Below, piece after piece: positions 6,051-6,823 of a stretch of DNA of 6,823 nt. The notes under the pieces were generated by a model. That model saw only the letters and a program-made list of their open reading frames with translations, searched no databases and was not told the origin of the DNA. Each line of letters starts with the position of its first letter. The first letter of the stretch is position 1. The DNA is from Clostridiales bacterium. GTDB lineage: Bacteria > Bacillota > Clostridia > Oscillospirales > CAG-272. The position numbers were made by a program, and so were the translations under genes. The stretch spans positions 1 to 6,823 of the forward strand of contig SFNW01000101.1 in NCBI GenBank assembly GCA_004554105.1. The letters are read 5' to 3'.

Positions 6051-6455
6051 ATGAAAAAAACAACCTCGTTTTTCACCTCCGCCTGCGTGATTTTCACGCT
6101 GTTTACAATTCTTCTCCACCTTGCCGACTTCGCGCTCGGCGGCGGTGCGTCAAAGCTCGTCACACAACTTCTTCTGCTGCTTGCCTGCCTGCTGCTCGCG
6201 GCGGCAAACCGCATTCTCTACGCGAAAAAGCTCCCGCTTGCCGCGCGTTTGGCACTGCACTATGCCGCCGTCTGCGCCGTTTTGCTCGGCGTATTCGGGC
6301 TCGTCGGCAATCTCGTCTCAAAGCCCGTGCAAATCCTGATTCTGTACGCCTGCGTCACGCTTGTTTATATCGGCTTTGCCGTCGGTTATCTTGTCGTGAC
6401 GGGCAGGAAAAAAGCCAAAAAGAGCGATGCCGAGGAATACAAGAGCATCTTTTGA
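6051..6455 (+). CDS. Small four-helix membrane protein, DUF3021-like
   Basis: Hypothetical integral membrane protein of 134 residues. Four hydrophobic segments are visible at about 7-29, 36-52, 65-86 and 92-117, linked by short polar turns. A cytoplasmic-looking basic and acidic tail (GRKKAKKSDAEEYKSIF) ends the protein. The size, four-helix layout and the KLPLAARLALHY stretch entering the third helix recall DUF3021 proteins of Firmicutes, but this is a resemblance from memory, not a demonstrated match. DUF3021 genes are often next to LytTR regulators; none is visible here. The ATG at 6051 has GGAG 9 nt upstream and a plausible promoter, which support it as a real gene. No enzymatic motif is seen. 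The downstream SGNH-like gene starts 59 bp later in the same direction and may be co-transcribed. Confidence 0.75.
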   Translation: MKKTTSFFTSACVIFTLFTILLHLADFALGGGASKLVTQLLLLLACLLLAAANRILYAKKLPLAARLALHYAAVCAVLLGVFGLVGNLVSKPVQILILYACVTLVYIGFAVGYLVVTGRKKAKKSDAEEYKSIF

Positions 6456-6514
6456 AAATCTGCCGCGGCAGGCGGCGACGTCGAAAACACGACTTCAAAA
6501 CCGTAGGTGTTTTT

Positions 6515-6823
6515 ATGATGCGAAAATCGGAGTTTTTCTCCTGCATTCTCGCCGGCGTCGCCGTTTGCTTTACCGCACTGCACGCCGGTCTTTTTCCGGC
6601 GGCGGTCGAAGGTCAGCGCCCGTGTGCCGAAGCCGGCACGCGGGCTTTTTTCTGCTCTGCCGAAGCGCTAAGTGACGCCGCGACCGCCCGCGACGTACTG
6701 CTGACCGAAACCGAGCACGGCGGCGCGGACTATCTCGGCAAAATCATTTTCATCGGCGACTCGCGCACCTACGGGCTAAAGCATTTTGCCATGCTGGAGG
6801 GCGGCGAGGAGACAAAACAGGTC
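6515..6823 (+). CDS. SGNH/GDSL-type hydrolase, exported or membrane-anchored (N-terminal part)
   Basis: 103 codons are visible, open to the right edge. The N-terminus has basic residues followed by a hydrophobic stretch of about residues 7-31 (FFSCILAGVAVCFTALHAGL within it). It is either a signal peptide, possibly cleaved after the small-residue-rich AGLFPAAVEG, or a membrane anchor. After a linker comes GKIIFIGDSRTYGL (75-88). Its GDS (81-83) matches block I of SGNH/GDSL hydrolases, with S83 as the expected nucleophile; similar FIGDSRT sequences occur in extracellular clostridial SGNH proteins. The remaining blocks, including the catalytic Asp/His, lie outside the window, so the assignment rests on one motif. 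The substrate is unknown; surface polysaccharide or peptidoglycan deacylation would be typical of the family. The start is the first of two consecutive ATGs; AGGTG lies 5 nt before it and 8 nt before the second. Confidence 0.72.
   Translation, partial: MMRKSEFFSCILAGVAVCFTALHAGLFPAAVEGQRPCAEAGTRAFFCSAEALSDAATARDVLLTETEHGGADYLGKIIFIGDSRTYGLKHFAMLEGGEETKQV

Noticed and set aside
6460..6471. 12-bp perfect palindrome CTGCCGCGGCAG just after the membrane protein stop codon
   Set aside because: As a hairpin it gives only a 4-bp stem with a 4-nt loop and no following T-run, so it is not a terminator. A GC-rich palindrome of this size can occur by chance.
1..6823. Search by eye for tRNA, rRNA, CRISPR repeats, insertion-sequence ends, riboswitch-like leaders or toxin-antitoxin pairs
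   Set aside because: Nothing convincing was seen. The DNA is nearly all occupied by identified genes, and the nusB leader of about 38 nt is too short for a riboswitch.

Overview
The window is almost entirely coding. It shows a housekeeping gene cluster typical of the class Clostridia. The fairly high GC content, strong GGAGG-type ribosome binding sites, SigA-type promoters and this gene order point to a GC-rich gut-type clostridium (Oscillospiraceae or a relative). That placement is inference; there is no rRNA or other species-level marker here.

Minus strand, in transcription order from about 5880 down to 1: nusB (transcription antitermination), an uncharacterised Kae1/TsaD-like protein, xseA and xseB (the two subunits of exonuclease VII), ispA (farnesyl diphosphate synthase), tlyA (rRNA 2'-O-methyltransferase), nadK (NAD kinase) and argR (arginine repressor, running off the left edge after 127 codons). 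Four of the seven junctions overlap as ATGA or TGATG, and the other three have gaps of 15 to 33 bp. The eight genes therefore look like one transcription unit. A near-consensus promoter (TTGACT, 17 bp, TATAAT) lies directly upstream of nusB. The genes are functionally mixed (RNA, DNA repair, isoprenoid, NADP, arginine control). The cluster is a conserved genomic neighbourhood, not a pathway. Compared with the order often seen in Clostridia, folD is absent between nusB and xseA, where the Kae1-like gene sits, and dxs is absent between ispA and tlyA.

Positions 5845-6050 form an AT-rich divergent intergenic region with promoters facing both ways and a split inverted repeat between and around them.

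Plus strand, 6051 to the right edge: a small four-helix membrane protein reminiscent of DUF3021, then the N-terminal 103 codons of a probably exported SGNH/GDSL-type hydrolase, cut by the window edge. Their function is not known from the sequence.

I see no RNA gene, CRISPR array, insertion sequence, prophage or defence system. The least understood item is the Kae1-like paralog. I do not see convincing evidence of a wholly new system.
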